Part shown: piece by piece, positions 42,056-50,664 of the stretch
Position numbering within the stretch: position 1 is the stretch's first letter
Layout: every line of letters begins with the position of its first letter
From: Polyangiaceae bacterium
Lineage (GTDB): Bacteria; Myxococcota_A; Polyangia; Polyangiales; Polyangiaceae
Direction: 5' to 3'
Assembly (NCBI GenBank): GCA_016712345.1
Contig: JADJRH010000011.1
Span: 310,001 to 374,000 of the forward strand
DNA: 64,000 nt
Translations under genes and position numbers: made by a program
The notes under the pieces: model-generated
What the model saw: the letters and a program-made list of their open reading frames with translations, nothing else
Told to the model about the DNA's origin: nothing
Databases searched by the model: none

Positions 42056-45000
42056 GAGGTTACCCAGGGTTTCAGTTCGTCTATAATTTCACCCGGTGAC
42101 TTGGAAGTGGAAATGTCGAACGCCCGCATCCAGCCGTCGGCGCCTCCCACCAAAAGTTTGGTGCCCGCCGAGTCAAACGTGGTCCACTTCACGGCGCTTG
42201 GCAGAGATCCCACCTTGATCAAGGCTTGATTTTCTTGGAGATCCCAGAGCCAAACATCACCGTCTTCCCCGGCGCTGGCCGCCCAACGGCCTTGGGGATG
42301 GAGTGTGATGGACCTGATTCTTCGGTCGTGCCGTTGTCGATCCAGTGTCAGAATACGCACGTTGGGGGCATCTCGGTCGTTCAAACCTACCTCCCACACG
42401 GACATGCTTCCCTTTAGAGTTCCCAAAACAAACTTGTTCTTTTCGGGGAGTACACGGAGCGCCGTGGGGGCATCGCCAACTCGTTTGAGGTTTGGTCCAA
42501 CCGCTTCAACAACGGGTTCAGGCGCGCCCAACCAGAATCGAACACACCCGGCTGAATCTACCATCCAAACTCCAAATGAGCGCTCCTCGGCGGTGATGGC
42601 AAACGCGGCCTCCTGCGAGTCATCCGTGGGGCCAGCCCAGCGGCCACAACCGTCGGAGCGTGTATAGATTTCTACCTGGTCGAATTGTTCGACATCAACG
42701 GATTGCGTCGCCCCGTCGCTGAGTCTCCTTCCTCGGAGTTCGCCGTTGGTTTTGCTCTCGACGACGAACAAGACCTTCCCATCCGTCGAAAGCTGTGCGG
42801 CCTGGAGAGCCCACCCCGGCTCCGCCGGCCACGTGGTTTTCTGAACGGGTAGAACGGCCTTGTCAGGTTCGCGCTCCCAAAACAAAAGATCGCCGCCCGG
42901 GAAAACCACAACGGATCGCCCCCCATTTTGAGCAACAATCCCGCCGCCTTTGGTTGGACCTAACACTTCCTTCGGTTCTTTACCAGGGGCGGTTGGGTCA
43001 AATTCAAACACTCTGCCGGTTTCATCCGCGGCAACAAGCTGTTTAGAACCCACCTGAACACCCCATGTCCAAGAGCCCTGTGGGGTGGAAGACGGCGCCG
43101 AATGAAGGGCGATCCGATCGCGTATGCTCAGCTCTTTTTGGCGGGAAACGGACAAAAATTGGTCTTTCTGATCGGTCACCACCCCGGCGATCAACACATC
43201 TTGAAACCGTGGTCCCGTGGGTTCACAATTTAGAAAGTCCCAAAAAATAACAGTGCCCGAACGATCGCGAGTGAGCACCTCCCCGTCTCTACCCGTGGTA
43301 TCAATAGCAACCACAGGGGAGGAGTGAAGCCGCATCGCAGGGCAAACCGGATCTCCTGTGGAAGGATCCCATACCCAAACAGTGTAGTCTTCACCCGCCG
43401 TGAGCGCTCGCTGCGTGATCGGTTTGTGCGGATCGGAAGACGGCACTTCCACAAACCTCACCGCCGTGACCGAACCTCCATGGGTAGGTCCGCTGATCAT
43501 TTCGTTCTGAGCTTTGTCGAAACGAGTGACCACCGTCGTACCATCCTGCCCACCTGAAAGCACCACGCGACTTGGAGCAATGTCCAACAGGCTAACCCGA
43601 TCTTTGTGGCTTTCTTTGCGTTTTCCAACAAGCGACCAATAAACCGGTGCCAGGCGGCTTTCAATCACTCTCACCCCACCCGCGCTGTCTCCCACAGCCA
43701 CCAATGGAGTGCCCAGGTTATCGACTGTCACTTCAAGAGCTGTGACACTTGCTGCCGGCAGACTTCGCTCCGATCCACGTCGTTCACGCCGAAGATCGGC
43801 CTGCCAGGCCACCTTGGCTTTGGTGGTATTCCACAATTGTACGAAGTCCAGCCCCAAGCTCACGGCTGCCCATTTCCCATCAGCGCTCAACCGAACCAGC
43901 GCGCGCGAGGGGTTGGTGCCCAAAGCCCCTTTGCCGCTGAACTTGAAGCCGTCAAAAAAACGGATAGTGCCATTTCGCTCCACAACCACTGTTCGATTGG
44001 CCCGAGTCACCACCTCCACCAAATCGGAGCTTTGCGAAGGCCACTCTTCAAATTGGATGTCGGCGACCGTTGTTTTTGAAGTGAGTCGACTTCCAAACCA
44101 TACCTTGTCGGTCATTCGGTCAAAAATAACAAGTTGTGAGCCGTCGAATCGAAAGGTAAGCGCGTACCCATAGCGATTGAGCGAGACGGAGGCCTCGGAG
44201 GACACGGTTTCGGTGGGGCCCCAAAAAAAGCGATCGTGAACCACGGCAGCGGTGGCGGGCATGTAGCGAACGCGATTGTCAGAAAGGCTTAGGGCCCCCT
44301 GTGCCCCGGGTAGAACCACAAATTCACGGTCATCGTCAAACCCGTAAAACCATTTGCGTTGGGGTGAGCCGAGGGTAAAAACGGGCCGGCGCGATGTCAG
44401 ATCAAACCACAAAGCGTCGGTTTCTGTACGTAACGCAGCCGTGTTTTTCCCCGGGTTCAGCTCAACAGACAGTGTGCCCGGATTTCGGAGGGGAGTTTGT
44501 TGTTGGATGAGCGGGGCACTCCCCGGATCCGTCCAATCCACCGTGTAGATTTGGACGGTGCCGTCCACCGCGGTTACCAACGTGTTGCCAAACGGTTTCA
44601 TCCCACCGGATCTACCCAATTGAATGGGTAGGTCTTTCACCTTCTCTACGGCCTTATCGGTGGCCGCCCAAAGGGCTGTTTCGCCCGTGGGAGTGCGCGT
44701 GATCCACGCCGCAGTTGAAGGGTACTGCCCGGTTGCCGGGTGATCCAAAAGCACAACAGTGCCAACTTTGGCGGTGGGTTGCGAGCGCAACGAAGTGGGG
44801 GAACTCGCTCCGGTCGCCGGGTCTTTCCAGAGTTCAAAAAGGGTTTTTTCGTCTGTTTCCAATTCTCGCTGCGCCAAAACAAATGACGCGTCGGGAGCAA
44901 TGTGTACTCCATCAATGCTTGTTTTGTTCGGGTCCGCGGGCCGTGTTCCAACACCCGTTTTGTCCACCGCGTCGGGGCTTGGTGAAGCCAGAGCGACCGC

Positions 45001-46236
45001 TTTTATTTTGGGCCCCGTCAGGTCAACGAAGATCAGCGTTTCAGCCAGGTCGGACAGCACGGCATAGCTTCCCGTGCGATCCACGCGAAGGGTAGGTTCG
45101 GTGATGGCGGTTCGAAAGCGTTTTACAGGTCGGTGGGTGTCTGTATCGAGAACAACAACCACCCCGCCGTCGCCGATGCCAAACAGCTTTTTCCCGTCGG
45201 CGCTGAAGGTGAGAACTTGGGGAGCACCCATGAACCAATTCACTTCTTCGACCAAATCGGTAGGTGGTGACTTTTCTCTCCCCAGCGAGCTTGTACCAAA
45301 CGTGTCCATCAAGTGTACGCTGCGGGTAACCTCGCCCAATTGGTTCATCAAATAAACGGACGCTCCGTGGCTCGACGTTGTAGCGGCGTGGGTACCGTCC
45401 TCGGAAACTGCCAGATGAGTGATCCCGTTTTTGTCTTCTACCAACAGACTACCATTTTGGACCGTGGCCAGGGCTCGCGCCGAAAGGAAGGGCAAAGCGG
45501 GCGGCGTTTCAAAGGCAGCGCGGCCTTTGAGCGAGTCCAATTCTTTCTGGGCCCTTTGCGCCGCTTCGTGAGCCGAAATGATCGCAGCGATCGCGTCGTC
45601 AAAACGGTCATTGAGGATCGCGCGCGACGCCTGGTCTGAAAATGTGGAAGCGAGTTTCTGTTGACTCGCAAAGTGTTCTTGTTTTTCTGATGTTTCCGCA
45701 ATTTTTCTTTGCTCTTCTTCGTCCAAGGCCTGCCTTCGGCGGTAAGAAAACCACACGAGTAGAGCCGTCAGGGCCACAACGCCCAAACCTACCAAAACAA
45801 TGATTGCTCGGGTTTTCCGGCGCTGAACTCTTGCTTCTCGCTGCCAGCGTTCTTCACGGTTTTTGGCCGCAACTTTGGCAAGCACGTCATGGATGAACTC
45901 ATAATAGTCTTGATCGAGCATCCACTCTTTTCGAAGGACACGCCGATCGACCAATAGGGCAAGTTCACCTTCGGTAACTCCACACTCGGTGAGCGCCGAA
46001 AGGGGCCGTCGATCACGGAGGTTATTGGAGGTGAGAAGTTCATCCTCGATCACGTTGCGCACGAGCGGCCGGAGCGGATGGGTAGAATCGCCGGTCGTTT
46101 TTTCCAAGTAGAATGTTTTCACAATGTCGCGGGCGCCGCTGTTGACGATTGCCAGATCAATTGTGGGTTTGTTTTCTTGAATTCTCTTTTCGTTGAATCG
46201 AGCGCAAAAAAGGCCCAAAATGCCGGTTCTACCCAA
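42040..46236 (-). CDS. WD40 part of an nSTAND1 protein, in -1 frame to its NTPase part
   Basis: 1,398 residues as read from TTG 46236, but that start is artificial: the first 150 residues (FNEKRIQENKPTIDLAIVNS, LLVDRRVLRKEWMLDQDYYE) are the C-terminal helical part of the STAND module whose P-loop half is read in the overlapping frame up to 46119. A membrane helix follows (AIIVLVGLGVVALTALLVWFSY, about 146-167), a coiled coil, then about 1,150 residues of WD40-type repeats (HAATTSSHGASVYLMNQ, RSITLHPQGRWAASAGEDGD, VWLWDLQ). WD40 in STAND proteins usually senses the trigger and holds the ATPase off. A -1 slip at the T6 run (46206-46211) would join both halves into about 1,700 residues. Confidence 0.85.
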   Translation of the reverse strand: MGRTGILGLFCARFNEKRIQENKPTIDLAIVNSGARDIVKTFYLEKTTGDSTHPLRPLVRNVIEDELLTSNNLRDRRPLSALTECGVTEGELALLVDRRVLRKEWMLDQDYYEFIHDVLAKVAAKNREERWQREARVQRRKTRAIIVLVGLGVVALTALLVWFSYRRRQALDEEEQRKIAETSEKQEHFASQQKLASTFSDQASRAILNDRFDDAIAAIISAHEAAQRAQKELDSLKGRAAFETPPALPFLSARALATVQNGSLLVEDKNGITHLAVSEDGTHAATTSSHGASVYLMNQLGEVTRSVHLMDTFGTSSLGREKSPPTDLVEEVNWFMGAPQVLTFSADGKKLFGIGDGGVVVVLDTDTHRPVKRFRTAITEPTLRVDRTGSYAVLSDLAETLIFVDLTGPKIKAVALASPSPDAVDKTGVGTRPADPNKTSIDGVHIAPDASFVLAQRELETDEKTLFELWKDPATGASSPTSLRSQPTAKVGTVVLLDHPATGQYPSTAAWITRTPTGETALWAATDKAVEKVKDLPIQLGRSGGMKPFGNTLVTAVDGTVQIYTVDWTDPGSAPLIQQQTPLRNPGTLSVELNPGKNTAALRTETDALWFDLTSRRPVFTLGSPQRKWFYGFDDDREFVVLPGAQGALSLSDNRVRYMPATAAVVHDRFFWGPTETVSSEASVSLNRYGYALTFRFDGSQLVIFDRMTDKVWFGSRLTSKTTVADIQFEEWPSQSSDLVEVVTRANRTVVVERNGTIRFFDGFKFSGKGALGTNPSRALVRLSADGKWAAVSLGLDFVQLWNTTKAKVAWQADLRRERRGSERSLPAASVTALEVTVDNLGTPLVAVGDSAGGVRVIESRLAPVYWSLVGKRKESHKDRVSLLDIAPSRVVLSGGQDGTTVVTRFDKAQNEMISGPTHGGSVTAVRFVEVPSSDPHKPITQRALTAGEDYTVWVWDPSTGDPVCPAMRLHSSPVVAIDTTGRDGEVLTRDRSGTVIFWDFLNCEPTGPRFQDVLIAGVVTDQKDQFLSVSRQKELSIRDRIALHSAPSSTPQGSWTWGVQVGSKQLVAADETGRVFEFDPTAPGKEPKEVLGPTKGGGIVAQNGGRSVVVFPGGDLLFWEREPDKAVLPVQKTTWPAEPGWALQAAQLSTDGKVLFVVESKTNGELRGRRLSDGATQSVDVEQFDQVEIYTRSDGCGRWAGPTDDSQEAAFAITAEERSFGVWMVDSAGCVRFWLGAPEPVVEAVGPNLKRVGDAPTALRVLPEKNKFVLGTLKGSMSVWEVGLNDRDAPNVRILTLDRQRHDRRIRSITLHPQGRWAASAGEDGDVWLWDLQENQALIKVGSLPSAVKWTTFDSAGTKLLVGGADGWMRAFDISTSKSPGEIIDELKPWVTSAAAR

Positions 46237-47126
46237 GTGTCGGCTTGTTTGTCGACAGGGGGCGGCGATTCAAGTCCGGCGGCACGTGCGGCGATTTCTA
46301 CGGCAATGGCCGGTGTCACCAGCGAGCGCGCCAACCCGGGCTTGCGGGCGGCATCCGTGGCAGCGCCAAAGCTCAGCGCCCCAAGGTGAAGGGAGTTCGC
46401 CGTCACATCGAGCGTTCGCAAATGGGGACTCAGAGCGAGAAGTTGAACCAAATAGTCTTCGCGCTGGGCGAGGAGAACCCGCACGGGCGCTCCGGCTCGA
46501 ACGTGTTCAATATTGATTTCTCCCCTCTGAATGCGCGGGCGCGCTCGTTCGGGAATGCGACCCTGAATGACATCGGACAACTCGGCAACCAGACGTTCAA
46601 GTTCTCCCCTCCGTTGGCTGCCGCGCGTGAACACTTCTTCGAATTGGTCGAACACCAACACGGGAACCGCTGGCTCACCGTCCGGGGTCCAAAAAGACGC
46701 GCGATAACAATACTCCCACAGTGAGTCGGGGGCTAAAACTTCGCCTTCTAGGGATTGGGTAGGTTTGGGGCTTGCTGTTGAAAGGATGGGTAGGGGAGCG
46801 TCAAGGGCGCCCGACGTGACGGCCTGCGCAATTTGAGTGAGAACCTGGTCTGAAAGAGAGATAGAAATTTCGAATTGAAAACGGATAAGAATGGGTATGT
46901 AGCCACTCTCTCTCAGTTGGGGAAACACCCCCGCTTGAAGCAGCGACGATTTGCCGTAACCCGATTTTCCGTAGAGCAGCACGAGCGGAGCGGACTGGAC
47001 CAGCTGAACCAACTCCGCGATTTCATCGTTTCGGCCGAAAAAATAGTCCCGATCCAATTCACCGAAAGTCTCCAACGACGGGTAAGGTTCATCGGGAGTG
47101 AGGGGTTTTCGATACGGTTTATCCAT
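46119..47126 (-). CDS. nSTAND1 NTPase part (P-loop half)
   Basis: 335 residues from ATG 47126, chosen for AAAGGTGG 6 bp upstream. YFFGRNDEIAELVQLVQ is the typical nSTAND1 opening. Walker A GKSGYGKSSLL at 53-63, Walker B VLVFDQFEEVF with Asp160, sensor Arg in LLAQREDYL (222). From about residue 305 this frame loses protein character, whereas the -1 frame continues the domain, so the natural product is probably WAFFCARFNEKR across the junction. nSTAND1 proteins are ATP-driven switches in bacterial conflict and signalling. The gene begins 13 bp after the stop of the SIR2-TIR gene: one operon. Confidence 0.85.
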   Translation of the reverse strand: MDKPYRKPLTPDEPYPSLETFGELDRDYFFGRNDEIAELVQLVQSAPLVLLYGKSGYGKSSLLQAGVFPQLRESGYIPILIRFQFEISISLSDQVLTQIAQAVTSGALDAPLPILSTASPKPTQSLEGEVLAPDSLWEYCYRASFWTPDGEPAVPVLVFDQFEEVFTRGSQRRGELERLVAELSDVIQGRIPERARPRIQRGEINIEHVRAGAPVRVLLAQREDYLVQLLALSPHLRTLDVTANSLHLGALSFGAATDAARKPGLARSLVTPAIAVEIAARAAGLESPPPVDKQADTWVEPAFWAFFALDSTKREFKKTNPQLIWQSSTAAPATL

Positions 47127-47138
47127 CGAAACCACCTT

Positions 47139-48875
47139 TCAGATGTTTGCCTGGCGAGCGCTCAGGAGGTGGTCAATCACGCGAAAGCGAAGCTGAGCGG
47201 AAGCGGCCGTCCACATTTGGCTGTTTTGGTTTACCGGACTTTGATCGGCGGGAAAGGAGTCAAGCGCACCGAGGGTAGGTTGCCAATCACAAGCTTCGAC
47301 AAGTAGGAGAACCACCAAGTGGGAGCGCGCTTCTTGGAGTTGGAGGGCGATGGCAATTTCATTTTCGGCGTCGGCGAGCAGGCGGGCTGTGACGAGTAGA
47401 AGCAGCACCTGCGCTTGGTTCATCTGGTTTGCGACCCACGCTGCAACATCGGCTCCCGGTGGGGCTTCTGTTCGATCTGTGGCGGTTGCCCATTTGTACT
47501 GTTTGAGGAGATCCCGCGTCCGGCGCAGAGCCTCTTGGTCGCTCGGAGCGTGTACACAATGAATGTGTACCTTTGACAAATTTGGCAACTTTTGAGCCTT
47601 CGCGAGCTGTTCAGCAATTTCAACCGCCAGACCTTGAGCGGTGGGTCGAACCGATTTGCTTCTGACTTTTCTTCCCTGAAGGAGATTGTTAATGGCGAGC
47701 GGTCCGTTCAACATCCCTTCATCGATCTGTACAACCACCTGCGAGAGGTCGCCCGGCTGTCGTTCAACCTCTTTGAATTCATCCTCAATGCGGCGACGAT
47801 GGGTAGACAATGCCGCGTTAGACAGAAGTGGAATGTGGAGCGCACAACCCGCAAGCAGCGGTCGAACCGCGGGAACGGTTGTATTTTCCCATTGGACACG
47901 CGTGATCCCGATGTTCCACCGAGTTAACAGTTGGGCTACCTGACTACAGAAAGGGTCATCCGCTGCGGAGTTTGCCAACATGACCCGATGGCGAAGTTGT
48001 CGACCACCCTCTTCAGCCGCCACGAGGTTGCGCACGAAGTCGACCGGGGACGCCGTGTGTACTTCAATGCCATATTGTTGGAGGAACGCCACAAGAGGTT
48101 CGGCAGCGGTATATTCTGCAAGTTGGGCAACGTGTTCCGCAGGAGCGCCAAACCGTTTTCCCCGCAATACCCTCACGCCGAAACGCATGAGCCAATCTGG
48201 GAAGCCGCAACCTAAAAGGAGGAGATCGTGCGATCGCAGAAGATCTGACAGTTCTCGCACTTCACGGTTGTTGGATGCGAGTTGAGCCTGAAGCTGGTGG
48301 AAAAGTTCTAACCTGTCGGCTTCTGTAACAACGAACTCACCGGGGAGCGGTGGAGCGCCGGACGGGTTGAATGGGCGGCCGAATAGGTGAATGACCAAAA
48401 TCGCACTTTTGGGAACCAACGATGGATTGGGAAAGAGGCCGTGTTCGGGAGCATACCATTGCTCGACAACGGTGGGTGGAGCGTCAGGGTTGTTTTGTGG
48501 ATATCGCTCTTGAAGCGCTTGGACCAAAAGGCGGTCGAGTGTGGTGGTAAGAAAAACGCGAAAACCTGAAATGGCCACCAAGTCACGCAGCACTTGGGGA
48601 GGTTGAGCCGGCATTTCTGCCAGAACCTCTCGCGTTGTTGAGTAGAGAGCGGGCAGATTTTCAGGATCTTGGCGGAGCACCGCTGCTGCTACGTCTTCAA
48701 TGGCGTGGAGGTTGGCGGTTTCACTTTCTGGAAGATTGAAACGGGCCGCGACCTCAGCCGCGAGCCGTCGGTCAAATGTTTGCCCCGCCTCCAGTTCAAT
48801 AAGATCGCGGCCGATGACAGGAATCACCTTTCCCTGGTGGATTGTGGATAGGAGCGCGCTCCAGTCGAACGACAT
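47139..48875 (-). CDS. SIR2-like / TIR-like / TIR protein, probable NAD-directed effector
   Basis: 578 residues, soluble. Residues 10-285: SIR2-like fold with VIPVIGRDL (16-24), FLTTTLDRLLVQAL (108-121, the place of TQNxD; Asn is Thr112), VIHLFGRP (His163), FVVTEADRLE and DLLLLGCGFPDWLMR. Residues 297-400: a first TIR-like unit (HRVMLANSAADDPFC, CALHIPLLSNAALS). Residues 435-570: a clear TIR (KVHIHCVHAPSDQEAL, VLLLLVTARLLADAENEIAIAL with candidate catalytic Glu506, then ACDWQP...FPADQSPV, the end typical of bacterial TIR effectors). SIR2 and TIR domains of defence systems cleave NAD+ or make NAD-derived signals. Upstream of, and co-oriented with, the nSTAND1 gene. Confidence 0.85.
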   Translation of the reverse strand: MSFDWSALLSTIHQGKVIPVIGRDLIELEAGQTFDRRLAAEVAARFNLPESETANLHAIEDVAAAVLRQDPENLPALYSTTREVLAEMPAQPPQVLRDLVAISGFRVFLTTTLDRLLVQALQERYPQNNPDAPPTVVEQWYAPEHGLFPNPSLVPKSAILVIHLFGRPFNPSGAPPLPGEFVVTEADRLELFHQLQAQLASNNREVRELSDLLRSHDLLLLGCGFPDWLMRFGVRVLRGKRFGAPAEHVAQLAEYTAAEPLVAFLQQYGIEVHTASPVDFVRNLVAAEEGGRQLRHRVMLANSAADDPFCSQVAQLLTRWNIGITRVQWENTTVPAVRPLLAGCALHIPLLSNAALSTHRRRIEDEFKEVERQPGDLSQVVVQIDEGMLNGPLAINNLLQGRKVRSKSVRPTAQGLAVEIAEQLAKAQKLPNLSKVHIHCVHAPSDQEALRRTRDLLKQYKWATATDRTEAPPGADVAAWVANQMNQAQVLLLLVTARLLADAENEIAIALQLQEARSHLVVLLLVEACDWQPTLGALDSFPADQSPVNQNSQMWTAASAQLRFRVIDHLLSARQANI

Positions 48876-49030
48876 AAATCCCGCTCACTCGCCGCGGTGT
48901 ATGCCGAACGATACCGCCGAAGAAGGGAGCGTGTCAACCAGTCCGCGGTCCAGCTTGCGGCCGGGAGTGCGCCCATTATAACGGAAACAACTTCCATCAC
49001 CGCAATCCGCAAATCTGATATCGATAAGCG
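48876..49030. promoter_or_regulatory. Divergent promoter region of the SIR2-TIR operon
   Basis: 155 bp between the SIR2-TIR-TIR gene (minus) and the SEC-C gene (plus). No inverted repeat or clear promoter pair stood out; ribosome sites on both sides are weak. Confidence 0.3.
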
Positions 49031-50449
49031 ATGGCCCACCAGCACCACTTTCTCTCGCGGCTTGATCGACTCTCTGTCGAGCAGGTAGATCTCGCGTTGG
49101 CTCTTTACAGGGATGAAGCGCTGGTGCGTTTTATCCTCGCGAGCGTGCCGCTGCCTGAGCGGGCGGAAAGGGTGGCAATCTCGCTCAACCATCCCCACGA
49201 GGGGCCATTTTTGGTCGTTACGCGGGAGGGGGTTTTTGTTACCTGTTTGGCTGCGGGGATGGCGGTGAGTGACCTACCCGTTGTTAGACGAGTACAGTTG
49301 GATGGGGCGATGGTAAAGGCGGCCGACTTTCGTGAGCGAAGCCGTCAGTTTGACGTTACGGCGCAGAAGTGGGGCGGCCCCGACGGTCTTCTGTACAGAT
49401 TGCAAACGGCGGGCGCGTTTCTGTCACGGGAAGAGATTGTGGCTCTTTCGGTGCTTCAGCCGATTTTGTTTCAAGAGATGTTTACCGCGCTGGCGGTTGT
49501 TACCGAGGAGCTTAATCAACTGCGTGACATGCTCTTGCCGATGGTTCGCAAGGCGAACAAGTTGGGGCGCGCGAGCGATCCACTTCTGCGTCATTATTGG
49601 ACCTCGGTTTGGGCGGTGAGTCACCTGACGGTGCTGACGGCGCTTGAAGGTCCAACGTTTTTTGATCGAATTCCCGAGCCGATTCGCGAATCGCTGCGCG
49701 ACGCTTCGTTTTCATGGCCTTCTGTGCGCCAGGGGCTGATTGCCACCGTGCTGCGTGGGTTGTGGGGTGCGGCTCGGTTGGGTAAGTCGGTGGTGGCAGG
49801 TACAAAAATTGCGGCGCGAAAAGCCCAAACGATTCTGGGGGTGGTTGACTCGGTGGTAGGTTTGGCCGCCGTCGGTTTGCGCCATGCGCGTGTACGCACG
49901 GAGGTTGAAGAATTTCTTGACTCGTTGAGCAAGGCCGATTCAGGCCTGTCGGACGGGAAAGAACTGGCCCCTGCCATTGCCGGATTGATGTGCGCTACCA
50001 TGCGGCTCGACTCTGAAAAGCCCGAAGAGCTGCGAAAAGTTGCTATTAACGTGGGGCGTAAGGTGGCGCTCGAAACCGCTGCGAATCTGGTGAAAGGCAG
50101 CACGTTTGCTTATGAGCAACCTGAGGATGTGCCGGACTCCTTGGCGACCAGCCTGGCGTTCAGCCTTCCAATGGACGTTGCGGCCGGCGGCCTGGCGTTC
50201 GAGCTGATGGCAGCCATGGTACCGTCTGCAGCGCGCGCGCGGCTTGAAGATTTATACCTTCCCCGTGATTTTCTACGCGCCGTCAATGCCCGGTGGGCGC
50301 CGGAGGATAGCTACCGTTTGCTCCGGCCTCTGGCAACGTTGTATAAACCGCCGCCGCCCGATCGATCGGGCCCATCGCGCAACGGTCCTTGTCCCTGCGG
50401 CAGTAAGAAGAAGTATAAACGATGTTGTGGAGCAGACCAAAGCACCTGA
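49031..50449 (+). CDS. Hypothetical protein with C-terminal SEC-C zinc motif
   Basis: 472 residues from ATG 49031. The only known motif is at the end: GPCPCGSKKKYKRCC, the SEC-C zinc-binding tail also found at the end of SecA and of many uncharacterised proteins. The N-terminal 130 residues look like an alpha/beta domain (VAISLNHPHEGPFLVVTREG), the middle is helical (LFQEMFTALAVVTEELNQLR, ILGVVDSVVGLAAVG), without a sure membrane segment. It lies divergent to the SIR2-TIR operon, so it may be an accessory or simply a neighbour. Function unknown. Confidence 0.82.
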   Translation: MAHQHHFLSRLDRLSVEQVDLALALYRDEALVRFILASVPLPERAERVAISLNHPHEGPFLVVTREGVFVTCLAAGMAVSDLPVVRRVQLDGAMVKAADFRERSRQFDVTAQKWGGPDGLLYRLQTAGAFLSREEIVALSVLQPILFQEMFTALAVVTEELNQLRDMLLPMVRKANKLGRASDPLLRHYWTSVWAVSHLTVLTALEGPTFFDRIPEPIRESLRDASFSWPSVRQGLIATVLRGLWGAARLGKSVVAGTKIAARKAQTILGVVDSVVGLAAVGLRHARVRTEVEEFLDSLSKADSGLSDGKELAPAIAGLMCATMRLDSEKPEELRKVAINVGRKVALETAANLVKGSTFAYEQPEDVPDSLATSLAFSLPMDVAAGGLAFELMAAMVPSAARARLEDLYLPRDFLRAVNARWAPEDSYRLLRPLATLYKPPPPDRSGPSRNGPCPCGSKKKYKRCCGADQST

Positions 50450-50529
50450 CGGTAAGTTGAGCACCGGTTCTTCCGTCGGTCGCAAAAAAGTGCGCCGCCC
50501 ATTTTCGAACGAGGGCGGGCGTATGCCGG

Positions 50530-50664
50530 TTACGGCACCTGTCCAAACACGGTGGTAACAAAAATGGGATAGTCCAATAGGGTCAAGAGAGAGATGCAAA
50601 TAAGGGCCAGCCCAACAATGGGTAGCACCATCCAAAAGGCTTCTCCAACGCGGCGAATGTTCAT
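50530..50664 (-). CDS. 44-residue single-helix membrane protein
   Basis: Small gene read from ATG 50664, which overlaps the TGA of the preceding membrane-protein gene by 4 bp (ATGA), to TAA at 50530. The product MNIRRVGEAFWMVLPIVGLA continues with ICISLLTLLDYPIFVTT: short basic N-terminus, one hydrophobic helix of about 22 residues and a short tail. The exact coupling overlap and the clean membrane-helix composition argue that it is real. Probably a small subunit or regulator of the membrane protein encoded upstream. Confidence 0.72.
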   Translation of the reverse strand: MNIRRVGEAFWMVLPIVGLALICISLLTLLDYPIFVTTVFGQVP

